NCBI GenBank assembly: GCA_000513555.1
Contig: ALYD01000001.1
Coordinates: 124,001-188,000 of the forward strand
Length of the DNA: 64,000 bases
DNA from: Lachnospiraceae bacterium JC7
Lineage (GTDB): Bacteria > Bacillota > Clostridia > Lachnospirales > Lachnospiraceae
Direction of reading: 5' to 3'
The notes below the pieces were generated by a model. That model worked only from the letters and a program-made list of their open reading frames with translations. It was not told the DNA's origin and made no database searches. Positions 8,996 through 17,467 of the stretch are shown piece after piece (position 1 is the stretch's first letter; each line of letters opens with the position of its first letter). The position numbers and the translations under genes were made by a program.

Positions 8996-9860
8996 TTTTA
9001 TATATAAATTCCTTTAATTCGGAAAGAAGGGAAAGGGCTGTGGATCTTCCGAGCTTGTACACACGCTCAAGCTCCTTTCGGTCATGCTCCACTCTCTTTA
9101 TGCCGAGGGGCTCGGGAGGACGGATAACGAAGACCTCACCCGCTGCTTCTTTCTTTCTGATATAGTCAATTTGAGCATTGTACATTATATGACGCTTAGT
9201 CATGGCTGTATAGATGGCCGGTTGTTTTTTTAATAAAAGTTTTGTTAAAAAACCGGTAGGAATCGGAGTTTTTACGTAATTGATATCCTGGGTAAGAATG
9301 ACTACATTCCTCTTATATCCGATATGCTCAAAAAACTCGAGAGGTACGGAGTTGGAAATGCCTCCGTCCAGAAGCTCGTAACCATCAACAGAAACAGGCT
9401 TGGAAACAAGCGGCATGGAGGCGCTGGCTCTCAGCCATTCAAGTTCCGTATCTCCCCGGGACTTCATTTCATGGTATACGGGTTTTCCTGTTCTTACGTC
9501 TGTTGCAACGACATAAAACTTCATGGGGTTACTTAGGAAGGTATCCCAGTCAAAGGGAAAGAGCTCATTGGGCAGAGTGTGATAACAGAACTCCGTATCG
9601 TAGAGGTCTCCGGTCTTTATGAGGGACTCGAAGCTTCCGTAGCGCTTGTCATCGGCATATTTCAGATTGTAGCGTACTGTACGTCCTATCTGCTTTGACT
9701 TGAAATTGCAGCCGAAGGTGGCACCGGCGGAAACTCCCACCATTCCATCAAAGGTCACATCATTTTCCAAAAGTATATCGAGGACGCCGGCAGTAAAAAG
9801 TCCCCGCATGGCGCCTCCTTCACATATTAATCCTGTCTTTGTTTCAGTAGTTGTTTCCAT
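8985..9860 (-). CDS. Patatin-like phospholipase/acyl hydrolase
   Basis: Serine acyl hydrolase of the bacterial patatin (YjjU-like) family. Visible catalytic parts: oxyanion loop E-G-G-A-M-R-G, nucleophile elbow G-V-S-A-G (Ser of G-x-S-x-G), and the dyad aspartate in L-L-D-G-G-I-S. No signal peptide or membrane segment, so probably cytoplasmic, acting on membrane lipids. The ATG overlaps the stop of the EAL gene by 17 bases and its AAGGAG lies within that gene; the 3' end overlaps dus by 11 bases. The tight coupling to a c-di-GMP phosphodiesterase is unusual. Confidence 0.88.
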   Translation of the reverse strand: METTTETKTGLICEGGAMRGLFTAGVLDILLENDVTFDGMVGVSAGATFGCNFKSKQIGRTVRYNLKYADDKRYGSFESLIKTGDLYDTEFCYHTLPNELFPFDWDTFLSNPMKFYVVATDVRTGKPVYHEMKSRGDTELEWLRASASMPLVSKPVSVDGYELLDGGISNSVPLEFFEHIGYKRNVVILTQDINYVKTPIPTGFLTKLLLKKQPAIYTAMTKRHIMYNAQIDYIRKKEAAGEVFVIRPPEPLGIKRVEHDRKELERVYKLGRSTALSLLSELKEFIYKNEI

Positions 9861-11766
9861 CGAACTCCTTTAAATATTTGAGAAATTCAGATTCAGGTAA
9901 AGGTCTGGAGAAATAGAAGCCCTGCAGATAGTCAACTCCCATTTCGGTGAGGGTATCTGCCATCTCCTTTGTCTCTATACCTTCGCATAGTATTTTGTAA
10001 TTCTGTTCCTGGAACATCCTGACGATGTTTTTCAGCATGAGGTTGGAGCCGTCAAAATAAGCCCAGACCAGACTCTTGTCGATCTTTATGATCTCAAGGG
10101 GCAGCTGAAGTATGAGGGTAAGATTCGAGAATCCGGTTCCGTAATCGTCCAGTGAAAAACGGACCCCCATGTTGTGCAGTATCTTCATCTGCTTTTTCAG
10201 TATGGATATGTCGGAGGTTGCAGTCTCCGTTATCTCAAGGTTGATAAGACTGAGATCCACTCTGTGCTCAAAGGCGAGATCCACGAACTGCTCCGCAAAG
10301 TTCAGATTCGTGAACTGTACAGGTGAAAGATTGATCTCGAGATATTTGATATCCCGGAATTCAAACCTGTGATCATGCATGAAGGTCAGAGTCTTTACAA
10401 AGATCTGATTTCCGAGTTTTATGATGGAACCGTCCTGTTCTGCCGTGACGATGAAATCATCCGGTGAAATGCTCCCCAGCTTGTCATCGAAAAGTCTGGC
10501 CAGCGCTTCGGCCGAAACGATCTTACGGGTATGGGTGTCATAGATCGGCTGATAGTAGATCTGTATGCTGTTTTGCTCTACAGCCTTTTGCAAAGCCTGA
10601 TGTATCTCATTATCCTTTTTCTGCTTATCGAACATCTTTGCTTCGATGACCAGATAACGGGTCTCATTGCGCATGGAGGCGGCTATAAGAGAACTTCTGA
10701 TGATGGATATGAGATTCTGGGACTTATGATAGTCAAGTTCTTTAGGAAGATAGGAAAAATAAGCATTGATCCTGAGATCGCCTATGGAGGTTGACCAGGC
10801 ATGTTCGAACCGCTCCTCCAGAAAATCCGCAAGTTCGTCAGGTGTTGTATCATCCTGTATCATCAGTGAAAAGCAGCCGTCTTCGATATAAAAAAGCTGA
10901 CATTCCTTGTAGTTTGTATTTACCAGAAGCGTCACCTGATGAAGGATGTCATTCATAGTCTCTTCGCCATAGGCATTGAGCAGAATGGGATAATGATCAA
11001 GACAGAAACTGAAGACCGCGAATGGATGGTTGGTCTCCGAATAGTCTCTCGTGAGGTCTCTGAAGGCTTTTGAATTGAAGCAGGAAGCCTTGACACTTAG
11101 ATAATATTCCGGGTTCTGTAAGGACAGATATACGATGAGAAGTCCGAATGCCGAGAAGCATCCTATCAGGAGGTAATTCGGAAAAACAGAGGCCTGAAGG
11201 AAGGCTCCCAGGATGAAAAGCGCATAAGAACTAAGCACAGCCAGCATCTGTGCACGGATGATCTCTTTGTGGAAATATGAAAGGTACACAACAGAGAGGA
11301 CCATATAAAAATACAGATATGGAATAAGAAGGTAATAATATGCCCATCGCCTTGAGTACCCTGTTGATCTGTCGATGTAGAACAGCGCGTTGGTCAGGGG
11401 TGTTGATACGATAAGAAGGCTAATGAACAGGAAAGGTATGGAAATGACTATCTTTCGAAAGGTGGTGCTCAGTAAAGAGTGTTTGGAAATGGAAATGGTG
11501 TAGTTAAAGAAAAGATAATATTCCAGAGACAGAAGAACAAAATAAAGGATATTTTCGCCATAAAGGAACCACAGCGGATAATCCACATAATTACCCGTTG
11601 TGATGGAAGCTATTATATCGAATACGATAACCGAGACTTCACAGGCTATCGTGAGATAAAAATAGCGGTTCCTTCTCAGAGGAAGGTATTTCTCCGGGCG
11701 GTATGACAGAAACAGGATGACTGTCAGAGCCAGAGATGCGATTTCATATTCGAGGTTCCAAGTCAT
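9844..11766 (-). CDS. Membrane c-di-GMP phosphodiesterase (7-8 TM, degenerate GGDEF, EAL)
   Basis: 640 residues: about eight hydrophobic segments in residues 1-220, a GGDEF-like domain around 230-370 that lacks the GGDEF signature (Y-I-E-D-G-C-F in its place), then a complete EAL domain about 395-635. EAL landmarks are present: Y-Q-P-I-Y, A-E-A-L-A-R-L, N-L-E-I-T-E-T, F-S-L-D-D-Y-G-T-G-F-S-N and I-K-I-D-K-S, so c-di-GMP hydrolysis is expected while cyclase activity is not. The membrane part may sense an external or lipid signal. Weak ribosome site at the start. Its last 17 bases overlap the patatin gene. Confidence 0.9.
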   Translation of the reverse strand: MTWNLEYEIASLALTVILFLSYRPEKYLPLRRNRYFYLTIACEVSVIVFDIIASITTGNYVDYPLWFLYGENILYFVLLSLEYYLFFNYTISISKHSLLSTTFRKIVISIPFLFISLLIVSTPLTNALFYIDRSTGYSRRWAYYYLLIPYLYFYMVLSVVYLSYFHKEIIRAQMLAVLSSYALFILGAFLQASVFPNYLLIGCFSAFGLLIVYLSLQNPEYYLSVKASCFNSKAFRDLTRDYSETNHPFAVFSFCLDHYPILLNAYGEETMNDILHQVTLLVNTNYKECQLFYIEDGCFSLMIQDDTTPDELADFLEERFEHAWSTSIGDLRINAYFSYLPKELDYHKSQNLISIIRSSLIAASMRNETRYLVIEAKMFDKQKKDNEIHQALQKAVEQNSIQIYYQPIYDTHTRKIVSAEALARLFDDKLGSISPDDFIVTAEQDGSIIKLGNQIFVKTLTFMHDHRFEFRDIKYLEINLSPVQFTNLNFAEQFVDLAFEHRVDLSLINLEITETATSDISILKKQMKILHNMGVRFSLDDYGTGFSNLTLILQLPLEIIKIDKSLVWAYFDGSNLMLKNIVRMFQEQNYKILCEGIETKEMADTLTEMGVDYLQGFYFSRPLPESEFLKYLKEFDGNNY

Positions 11767-11797
11767 AGGCGAAAATACCCCATCAACTGATAAAGTA

Positions 11798-12538
11798 TCA
11801 GAAGTTTGAAATATAGTCCTCGTTCGGGACTATCATGATATAGCATCCGTCATGGCATTTTTTGAGAAGTGTGAGCATATTGTCTTCTGTTACAGATACG
11901 CAGCCGGCTGATCCCCATTCAGCAGGATTCTTGCAGTGAAGGAAGATGGCTGAACCGCGCTTATATACTGTAGGGTTAATGTTAAAACCTATAGCCATTG
12001 CGTATTTATAGCAGATTGTGTACTCGCTTAAATGCTCTCCTCCCACAGGTGTCGAACTCTCCACCCATGTGTTGTAAGTGGCCTTTTCACCTGACCAGTA
12101 GGAATTTTCGGTTATCTCTCTCCATGTCATAGCGGTTCCCGGATTTGAACCGAAACCGAAGGAATGAAGTATGGGGAAGGAACCGATAGGTGTTGTCTGG
12201 TCTCCCTCTTTCCTTTCGTTATAGGGCTTTAAGCCGTTTCTTCCGTAGCCGCAGTAAACATCCATGTCCTTTTCCCAGCTTCCGTCTGACTGTCTGTTCC
12301 AGAGAGTCAGGTTATGGTCGTTCACGAGGATGATCTGGTCTGTGAGTTGTGAAGTCATGGTCTTCCCGAGCTTCTCTGCTATAGGATCCGAGATCCTGTC
12401 AGCCTTTACTTCGGTATAGATGACCGTGTCTTCGGTTACTGCTCCCGGTCCGAACTCTGCCAATGCTGAGAATGCAGTGCAGAGAGCCATGGTCATGGCC
12501 ATAATTATAATATGTACTGATGATTTAAACTGTTTCAT
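11798..12538 (-). CDS. Secreted L,D-transpeptidase (YkuD/ErfK family)
   Basis: Probable peptidoglycan-modifying enzyme outside the membrane. Signal peptide in residues 1-28 (M-K-Q-F-K-S-S then a hydrophobic core ending A-L-A). The catalytic YkuD block is H-C-K-N-P-A-E-W-G-S-A-G-C-V-S-V, with His and Cys in the order expected; the usual S-H-G-C is S-A-G-C here, as in a ErfK subgroup. The start at 12538 was chosen because AGGA lies 5 bases upstream; a GTG nine codons earlier lacks one. It sits 97 bases after another L,D-transpeptidase and 32 bases before the EAL gene. Confidence 0.85.
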   Translation of the reverse strand: MKQFKSSVHIIIMAMTMALCTAFSALAEFGPGAVTEDTVIYTEVKADRISDPIAEKLGKTMTSQLTDQIILVNDHNLTLWNRQSDGSWEKDMDVYCGYGRNGLKPYNERKEGDQTTPIGSFPILHSFGFGSNPGTAMTWREITENSYWSGEKATYNTWVESSTPVGGEHLSEYTICYKYAMAIGFNINPTVYKRGSAIFLHCKNPAEWGSAGCVSVTEDNMLTLLKKCHDGCYIMIVPNEDYISNF

Positions 12539-12634
12539 AGCGATCCTTTCGTGTAATAGATTCACTTATATCTTAACATATATCCGGGATCAATTTTTAA
12601 ATGATTGAATATCGTCATATTTTGGTAAGACAAT

Positions 12635-14002
12635 TTAGTAATAAACGATAACAGGAAGGCCTGCCTCCACGAGACCGTAAAGCTCCTTCGCCTTAGGGAT
12701 AGGCATGTTTACACAGCCATGGGAACCGCTGTATTTGTATATGTTTCCGCCGAAGGAACCTCTCCATGATGCATCATGGAAACCGCAGCCGTTGTAGAAA
12801 GGCATCCAGTATGTAACAGGTGAAGCATAGTTGGCTCCTCTGAGCACTACATTCTTCGCCTTGTACATGATACTGAAGATACCTGTAGGAGTTCCTCTTC
12901 CGAGACTGGTGTTTCCGGTTACGCAGTCAGAGGTGAAGACCACCTGCCCGTCCTGAATGAAGTAAACAGTCTGGTTGGTCATATCCACTTCGAGATAAGT
13001 GTCACCGTACTCCTGACCTGTACGTGAGTGTCCTGTGGTGGTGTAGACAGGCTCACGCTCTACCTTCTGTCCTGAAAGTATATCCTCAGTGATCTGCTCT
13101 GCTTCCTTTTTCTTGGAAATGTTGAATCCGTATGGGCCCTTTACTGTTATGGAACGGCCTGACACAGTGGTGAAACCTCTGGTGGTATAGGCTGTATCGG
13201 TGGATTCCTTAAGCTTCGCGACATAGTCATTGACCATGTTTTCATCCAGAGTCACTGTTCCGTCCTCTGCTGTAACGAGCCATGGGAAGTAGGTGTCTGC
13301 GTTCAATGTTATCTTCTGGTTTCCCAGATCATAGGTTATGGATGCCGCAAGTGCGTCATTCAGACTGGTGGCTTCTCTGTTGAGAGAATCGTTGTCGGAA
13401 CGAACCGAAGCCTTCAGGTAGCAGTCATTGGAGGCAAGATCGGTGAAAACAGATCTGTCGTAGATGGCATCCTGTATGAGCTTCGTTACTGTGGAAGGAT
13501 CCGGTGTATCTCCGTCCACCTCAGAAGCTATGGTATAACCGGCTCCCGGTACGTATGCTGTAAGGTATGCGTCTGAAGGCTTTACTGTAGAACCCTGAGC
13601 AGGCAGTATGGTGTTGTCTATGATGGACTGAAGCTTTTCTTCATCAAAGGAAACAGAGTCCGGAAGGATGAAATAGTTTCCCGGCCTAAGGATATAGTAT
13701 GGATAGATGAGCGGATTCTGGACACGTATGTCAGAAACCGAAAACTCGGCCTTCAGATCTATATCGGAACCGCTTATGACTGTCTCGTTTCCGTGGATAT
13801 CTCTTACAGTAAGGGCGTATGCGTCCCTTTCCATGTCGGATAATCTCTGATTTAACTCGCTTCTCGGAACCATGGAAAAATCAGCTCCGTTTATCATGGT
13901 CCCGGGCATCATCTTGCCCCTCATAAATGTGGTGCTGGCAAGATAGCCTGCAGTGACTCCTATAGTAATGCCTAAAAGTATGGCGATACCTTTGCTTCTC
14001 AT
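12635..14002 (-). CDS. L,D-transpeptidase with peptidoglycan-binding domain, membrane-anchored
   Basis: Forms 3-3 cross-links or attaches proteins to peptidoglycan. N-terminal signal anchor (S-K-G-I-A-I-L-L-G-I-T-I-G-V-T-A-G-Y), a long putative peptidoglycan-binding region (PG_binding_4 type) in residues 50-320, then the YkuD domain with T-P-T-G-I-F-S-I and the catalytic block H-D-A-S-W ... Y-S-G-S-H-G-C-V-N-M-P. GAGGGG precedes MRSKG; an ATG ten codons earlier would overlap truA by 14 bases. It follows truA directly. Confidence 0.9.
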   Translation of the reverse strand: MRSKGIAILLGITIGVTAGYLASTTFMRGKMMPGTMINGADFSMVPRSELNQRLSDMERDAYALTVRDIHGNETVISGSDIDLKAEFSVSDIRVQNPLIYPYYILRPGNYFILPDSVSFDEEKLQSIIDNTILPAQGSTVKPSDAYLTAYVPGAGYTIASEVDGDTPDPSTVTKLIQDAIYDRSVFTDLASNDCYLKASVRSDNDSLNREATSLNDALAASITYDLGNQKITLNADTYFPWLVTAEDGTVTLDENMVNDYVAKLKESTDTAYTTRGFTTVSGRSITVKGPYGFNISKKKEAEQITEDILSGQKVEREPVYTTTGHSRTGQEYGDTYLEVDMTNQTVYFIQDGQVVFTSDCVTGNTSLGRGTPTGIFSIMYKAKNVVLRGANYASPVTYWMPFYNGCGFHDASWRGSFGGNIYKYSGSHGCVNMPIPKAKELYGLVEAGLPVIVYY

Positions 14003-14018
14003 AATTACTATTCCCCTC

Positions 14019-14795
14019 TTAATCGTAATCAACCTTCATGAGACAAAGTCCCTGAGGCTCTGCCGTATATCCGGCATTCTGTCTGTTCTTACTCTCAATG
14101 GTCTCCTTCAGTGATTCGGGAGTACGCTTTCCATAGCCCACTTCGAGAAGTGTTCCTGTCATGATGCGGACCTGATTCTGCAGGAAGCCTGTTCCGTGAT
14201 AGTAGAACCTTATATATGGACCGTTCTCTGTTATTTCTATATTGTCAATGTTTCGAACGGTGGATTTCTTCATGTGTGAATTACCGCAGAAGCATTTGAA
14301 ATCATGCTCTCCGATAATATACTGTGCTGCCCTTCGCATGGCCTCTATATCGGGATGGCGATCCAGGACAGTCACGTACTTTCTTTCAAATACAGGCTTC
14401 TGGTCTCCATACCAGCAGCTGTATCTGTAGGTCTTGCCGCTTGCCTTGAAGCGACTGTGGAATTTGTCTCCGCAGAGCTTCAGTTCGTTGATACTTATAT
14501 CGTCAGGAAGATATCTGTTCATATATTCCCTGATCTCATCCTCTGATTTATCCGTATCGAGGATGACATTGGCAGTCATGGCTCTTGCGTGGACCCCTGC
14601 GTCGGTTCTTCCGGCGCCGATGACCGTAACGGGAAAGGATGAGAAATCCTGAACCTTATAAGAATCACCATACACCATGCGGGTAAGTACCTGCTCGAGC
14701 TTTCCCTGTATGGTCAGCTCGGTGTTTGGCTGATGTTCCCAGCCGTAATAGCGGGAGCCATCATAGCTTAATATCATTTTGTAGTTGTGTTTCAT
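14019..14795 (-). CDS. truA: tRNA pseudouridine synthase A
   Basis: Isomerises uridines 38-40 in the anticodon stem of tRNAs. Catalytic motif G-A-G-R-T-D-A-G-V-H-A (Asp nucleophile), N-terminal L-S-Y-D-G-S-R-Y-Y-G-W and C-terminal F-L-Q-N-Q-V-R-I-M-T-G-T-L are all standard. 258 residues, normal length; AAAGG precedes the ATG. First of a run of closely spaced genes reading towards rsmH. Confidence 0.95.
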   Translation of the reverse strand: MKHNYKMILSYDGSRYYGWEHQPNTELTIQGKLEQVLTRMVYGDSYKVQDFSSFPVTVIGAGRTDAGVHARAMTANVILDTDKSEDEIREYMNRYLPDDISINELKLCGDKFHSRFKASGKTYRYSCWYGDQKPVFERKYVTVLDRHPDIEAMRRAAQYIIGEHDFKCFCGNSHMKKSTVRNIDNIEITENGPYIRFYYHGTGFLQNQVRIMTGTLLEVGYGKRTPESLKETIESKNRQNAGYTAEPQGLCLMKVDYD

Positions 14796-14863
14796 TTAAA
14801 CCTTTCATTAACCGGAATTACATATGAAGTAATGCAGGACTTCGTGGGAAGGATAATGCTTAC

Positions 14864-15277
14864 TTAATATGTGATTCGAAAACTTTTTTCATCGGAGATC
14901 ACATCCATAGTCTCGGATTCCATATCCATGATACGTATCCATCGCTGATTGTTGAGCCTCTGCAAAAACTCGTCAATAACGAAGGGCGGCCCCTGAACCT
15001 CACAGCTCACCGAGCCGTCGTATTCGTTCTGAACCCATCCTGTGAGACCAAGGGAGTCTGCAAGATGATGGGCGGTATATCTGAAGCCCACTCCCTGTAC
15101 GGAACCATGAAAAATCAGATGCCGACGGATCATTCTGTCTGCATCTTTCCCTGTGGAAGTATGTGAGTGATTTCTCTCTGCCTCTGAAGGCGACGATGAA
15201 GAGACGTCAGTTCTGGCGTCATTATGCGATGCCCCATCAAATTGCTCCGAATATTTTTTCAAAAAATCAAATATCAT
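14864..15277 (-). CDS. acyP: Acylphosphatase with N-terminal extension
   Basis: Hydrolyses acyl phosphates. The domain occupies residues 50-137 and has both catalytic residues: Arg66 in S-V-Q-G-V-G-F-R-Y and Asn84 in W-V-Q-N-E-Y-D-G-S-V. Bacterial enzymes are usually about 90 residues; here about 49 extra N-terminal residues (MIFDFLKKYSEQFDG then a Ser/Glu/His-rich stretch) precede the domain. The GAGGT ribosome site sits before the upstream ATG, so the extension is likely real rather than a start error. Lies between tsf's terminator and truA. Confidence 0.88.
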   Translation of the reverse strand: MIFDFLKKYSEQFDGASHNDARTDVSSSSPSEAERNHSHTSTGKDADRMIRRHLIFHGSVQGVGFRYTAHHLADSLGLTGWVQNEYDGSVSCEVQGPPFVIDEFLQRLNNQRWIRIMDMESETMDVISDEKSFRITY

Positions 15278-15420
15278 GGGGATACCTCATATTTTTTAAT
15301 AAACTTAATTGTATCATAAAATCAGAGGATAAAAAATATTGAATCTAAAGCTTTGAGGGGCGAAACTTTTACGATATTTTGAAATTATTGTGATCCGGTG
15401 CGGCTGATCCCGGGCGTAAA

Positions 15421-15452
15421 AAAAGACAGGTTCGATAACGAACCTGTCTTTT
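15421..15452 (-). terminator. Intrinsic terminator of rpsB-tsf
   Basis: Perfect 14-bp stem (AAAAGACAGGTTCG with its complement), loop of 4, followed on the minus strand by a run of T. Lies 20 bases after the tsf stop. Confidence 0.92.
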
Positions 15453-15472
15453 GGATATCATGCTTTAAAGAA

Positions 15473-16417
15473 TTAAGCCTTCTTAGCAGCAGCCTGCTGT
15501 GCAGCAACCTCTGCAGCGAAATCCTCGTTCTTCTTCTCAAGGCCTTCACCTGTCTCGAAACGGATGAATGTAACAACCTCGATAGTAGCGTTCTGAGCCT
15601 TTGCAACAGAATCAACATACTGCTGAACAGTCTGCTTTCCGTCCTCAGCCTTAACATATGTCTGGTCAAGAAGACAAATCTCCTTGAGCTCCTTGTTAAG
15701 ACGACCCTGAACCATACCTGCAAGAACCTTCTCAGGAGCGTTTGGCTTCTCGTTTCTTGCAGCAGCTGTAAGGATCTCAGTCTCGCTTGCGAGGTAATCC
15801 TGATCAACTTCCTTACGTGATGTGTACTTTGGCTTAAGAGCAGCTACCTGCATAGCGATGTTCTTTGCCATCTCTGTAACAGCCTCGTTAACAACTGTTG
15901 ACTTAACCTGAAGAAGAACACCGATACGTCCGCCGCCGTGTACGTAATCCTGTACGAAACCATCGTTCTCTGTAAGCTTCTGGAAACGACGGATGTGCAT
16001 GTTCTCGCCGATGATTGAAATCTCCTCTGAAAGCTGCTCTGCAACTGTTCTTGAGTTGTCAAGATCCCACTTCTCAGCAAGGAAAGCGTCGATATCAGCT
16101 GCCTCTGACTTAAGAGCCTGAGCTGCTACCTCTGAAACGTATGTCTGGAACTTCTCGTTCTTTGCAACGAAGTCAGTCTCAGCATTAACCTCAACAACAA
16201 CACCTGTGTGCATGTCGTCAGCAAGCTTTGTGAAAGATACACCCTCAGCTGCGATTCTGCCGGCCTTCTTCTCTGCGCCTGCAAGACCCTGCTCTCTGAG
16301 GAACTCTACTGCCTTATCCATATCTCCATCTGTTGCAGCAAGAGCCTTCTTACAAGCCATCATTCCTGCACCAGTCATATCACGTAATTCTTTAACCTGA
16401 GCTGCTGTAATTGCCAT
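15473..16417 (-). CDS. tsf: Translation elongation factor Ts
   Basis: Nucleotide exchange factor that regenerates EF-Tu-GTP. N-terminal UBA-like K-E-L-R-D-M-T-G-A-G-M-M-A-C-K-K-A-L and the conserved E-T-D-F-V-A-K-N-E-K-F core are present; 314 residues, normal. AGGAGG precedes the ATG. Follows rpsB after 95 bases, with a hairpin between the two and a strong terminator after it. Confidence 0.97.
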   Translation of the reverse strand: MAITAAQVKELRDMTGAGMMACKKALAATDGDMDKAVEFLREQGLAGAEKKAGRIAAEGVSFTKLADDMHTGVVVEVNAETDFVAKNEKFQTYVSEVAAQALKSEAADIDAFLAEKWDLDNSRTVAEQLSEEISIIGENMHIRRFQKLTENDGFVQDYVHGGGRIGVLLQVKSTVVNEAVTEMAKNIAMQVAALKPKYTSRKEVDQDYLASETEILTAAARNEKPNAPEKVLAGMVQGRLNKELKEICLLDQTYVKAEDGKQTVQQYVDSVAKAQNATIEVVTFIRFETGEGLEKKNEDFAAEVAAQQAAAKKA

Positions 16418-16456
16418 TGTTATATCCTCCTAGATATATGTTTCTTTATCTGAAAA

Positions 16457-16500
16457 AAACCAGCATTGAGCAATCTATGAAATTGTCTAATGCCGGTTTT
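16457..16500 (-). terminator. Hairpin with T-run between rpsB and tsf (partial terminator or processing site)
   Basis: Minus strand: CCGGCATT pairs with AATGCTGG, with an internal loop and a CAAT/ATTG inner helix, followed by seven T. It stands between two genes expected to be co-transcribed and so could set the ratio of S2 to EF-Ts by partial termination. Confidence 0.7.
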
Positions 16501-16512
16501 ACGTTTACTTTA

Positions 16513-17256
16513 TTAAGCCTCTGTAGCGAAGTCCTCACCAGCTGTAGCAGCTGCTGCCTCTTCCTCAGTCATCTCGCCCTGCTTAGCCTCGATAACAGCA
16601 TCAGCCATCTTGCCTACGATAAGCTTGATAGCACGGATAGCGTCATCGTTACCTGGGATAACATAATCAAGCTCCTCAGGATCAGCGTTTGTATCAGCGA
16701 TACCGAAAAGTGTGATTCCAAGTGCGCGAGCTTCCTTAACGCAGATCTTCTCCTTCTTAGGATCAACAACGAAGATTGCATCAGGGATCTGCTTCATATC
16801 CTTGATACCACCGATGTTAGCCTCGAGCTTGTCCCACTCCTTCTTGATAAGAGCAACTTCCTTCTTAGGAAGAACATCGAAAGTTCCGTCCTCAGCCATC
16901 TTCTCGATCTCCTTAAGACGATCGATACGTGTCTGGATTGTCTTGAAGTTTGTAAGCATACCGCCGAGCCATCTCTCGTTTACATAGAACTCGCCGCAAC
17001 GAAGAGCCTCTGACTTAACAGCGTCCTGAGCCTGCTTCTTTGTACCAACGAAAAGAACAGTACCACCGTCCTGTACAAGCTTAACCATAGCATTGTAAGC
17101 ATCGTCAACCATCTTTACTGTCTGCTGAAGATCGATGATGTGGATACCGTTACGCTCTGTGTAGATGTATGGAGCCATCTTAGGGTTCCATCTTCTTGTC
17201 TGATGACCAAAATGTACGCCAGCCTCAAGGAGCTGCTTCATTCCAATTGCACTCAT
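16513..17256 (-). CDS. rpsB: 30S ribosomal protein S2
   Basis: Small-subunit protein. Signatures: [27 protein letters not shown], and [13 protein letters not shown]. The open frame extends upstream but AGGAGG stands 8 bases before MSAIGMKQ, giving 247 residues. Strong promoter at 17410-17439 and a structured leader precede it. Confidence 0.97.
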   Translation of the reverse strand: MSAIGMKQLLEAGVHFGHQTRRWNPKMAPYIYTERNGIHIIDLQQTVKMVDDAYNAMVKLVQDGGTVLFVGTKKQAQDAVKSEALRCGEFYVNERWLGGMLTNFKTIQTRIDRLKEIEKMAEDGTFDVLPKKEVALIKKEWDKLEANIGGIKDMKQIPDAIFVVDPKKEKICVKEARALGITLFGIADTNADPEELDYVIPGNDDAIRAIKLIVGKMADAVIEAKQGEMTEEEAAAATAGEDFATEA

Positions 17257-17382
17257 TTCAAATACCTCCTGGTTAAAATCTTCCATCCGATCGTGTGTGC
17301 TCACCGGCGTCGCCTCTTAAAAGGTACCATTCCGGTTTTCGGTCAGATGTGCTTTTTAAGTTACACTTTTGCATGAACACAA

Positions 17383-17408
17383 AAGTCGCGCCCTTTGGAC
17401 GCGACTTG
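17383..17408 (-). promoter_or_regulatory. Hairpin at the 5' end of the rpsB leader
   Basis: Stem AAGTCGCG/CGCGACTT extended by three inner pairs (one G-U), loop AAA, located directly after the predicted rpsB transcription start (about 17403) and about 125 bases before the rpsB start codon, followed by only four T. Likely part of an autoregulatory S2 leader or a 5' stabiliser; it could also act as a weak terminator. Confidence 0.55.
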
Positions 17409-17409
17409 T

Positions 17410-17439
17410 AATATAACATAGTATTTTAATTGCTGTCAA
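17410..17439 (-). promoter_or_regulatory. Sigma-A promoter of rpsB-tsf
   Basis: Minus strand -35 TTGACA (17434-17439), 18-base spacer, -10 TATATT (17410-17415). Lies just after the topA stop. Confidence 0.8.
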
Positions 17440-17467
17440 CGGTTTTTGTTGCATAATTTGTGTGAAA

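Noticed and set aside
9844-11766. Diguanylate cyclase activity of the GGDEF-like domain
   Set aside because: The GGDEF signature is absent; only the EAL half keeps its catalytic residues.
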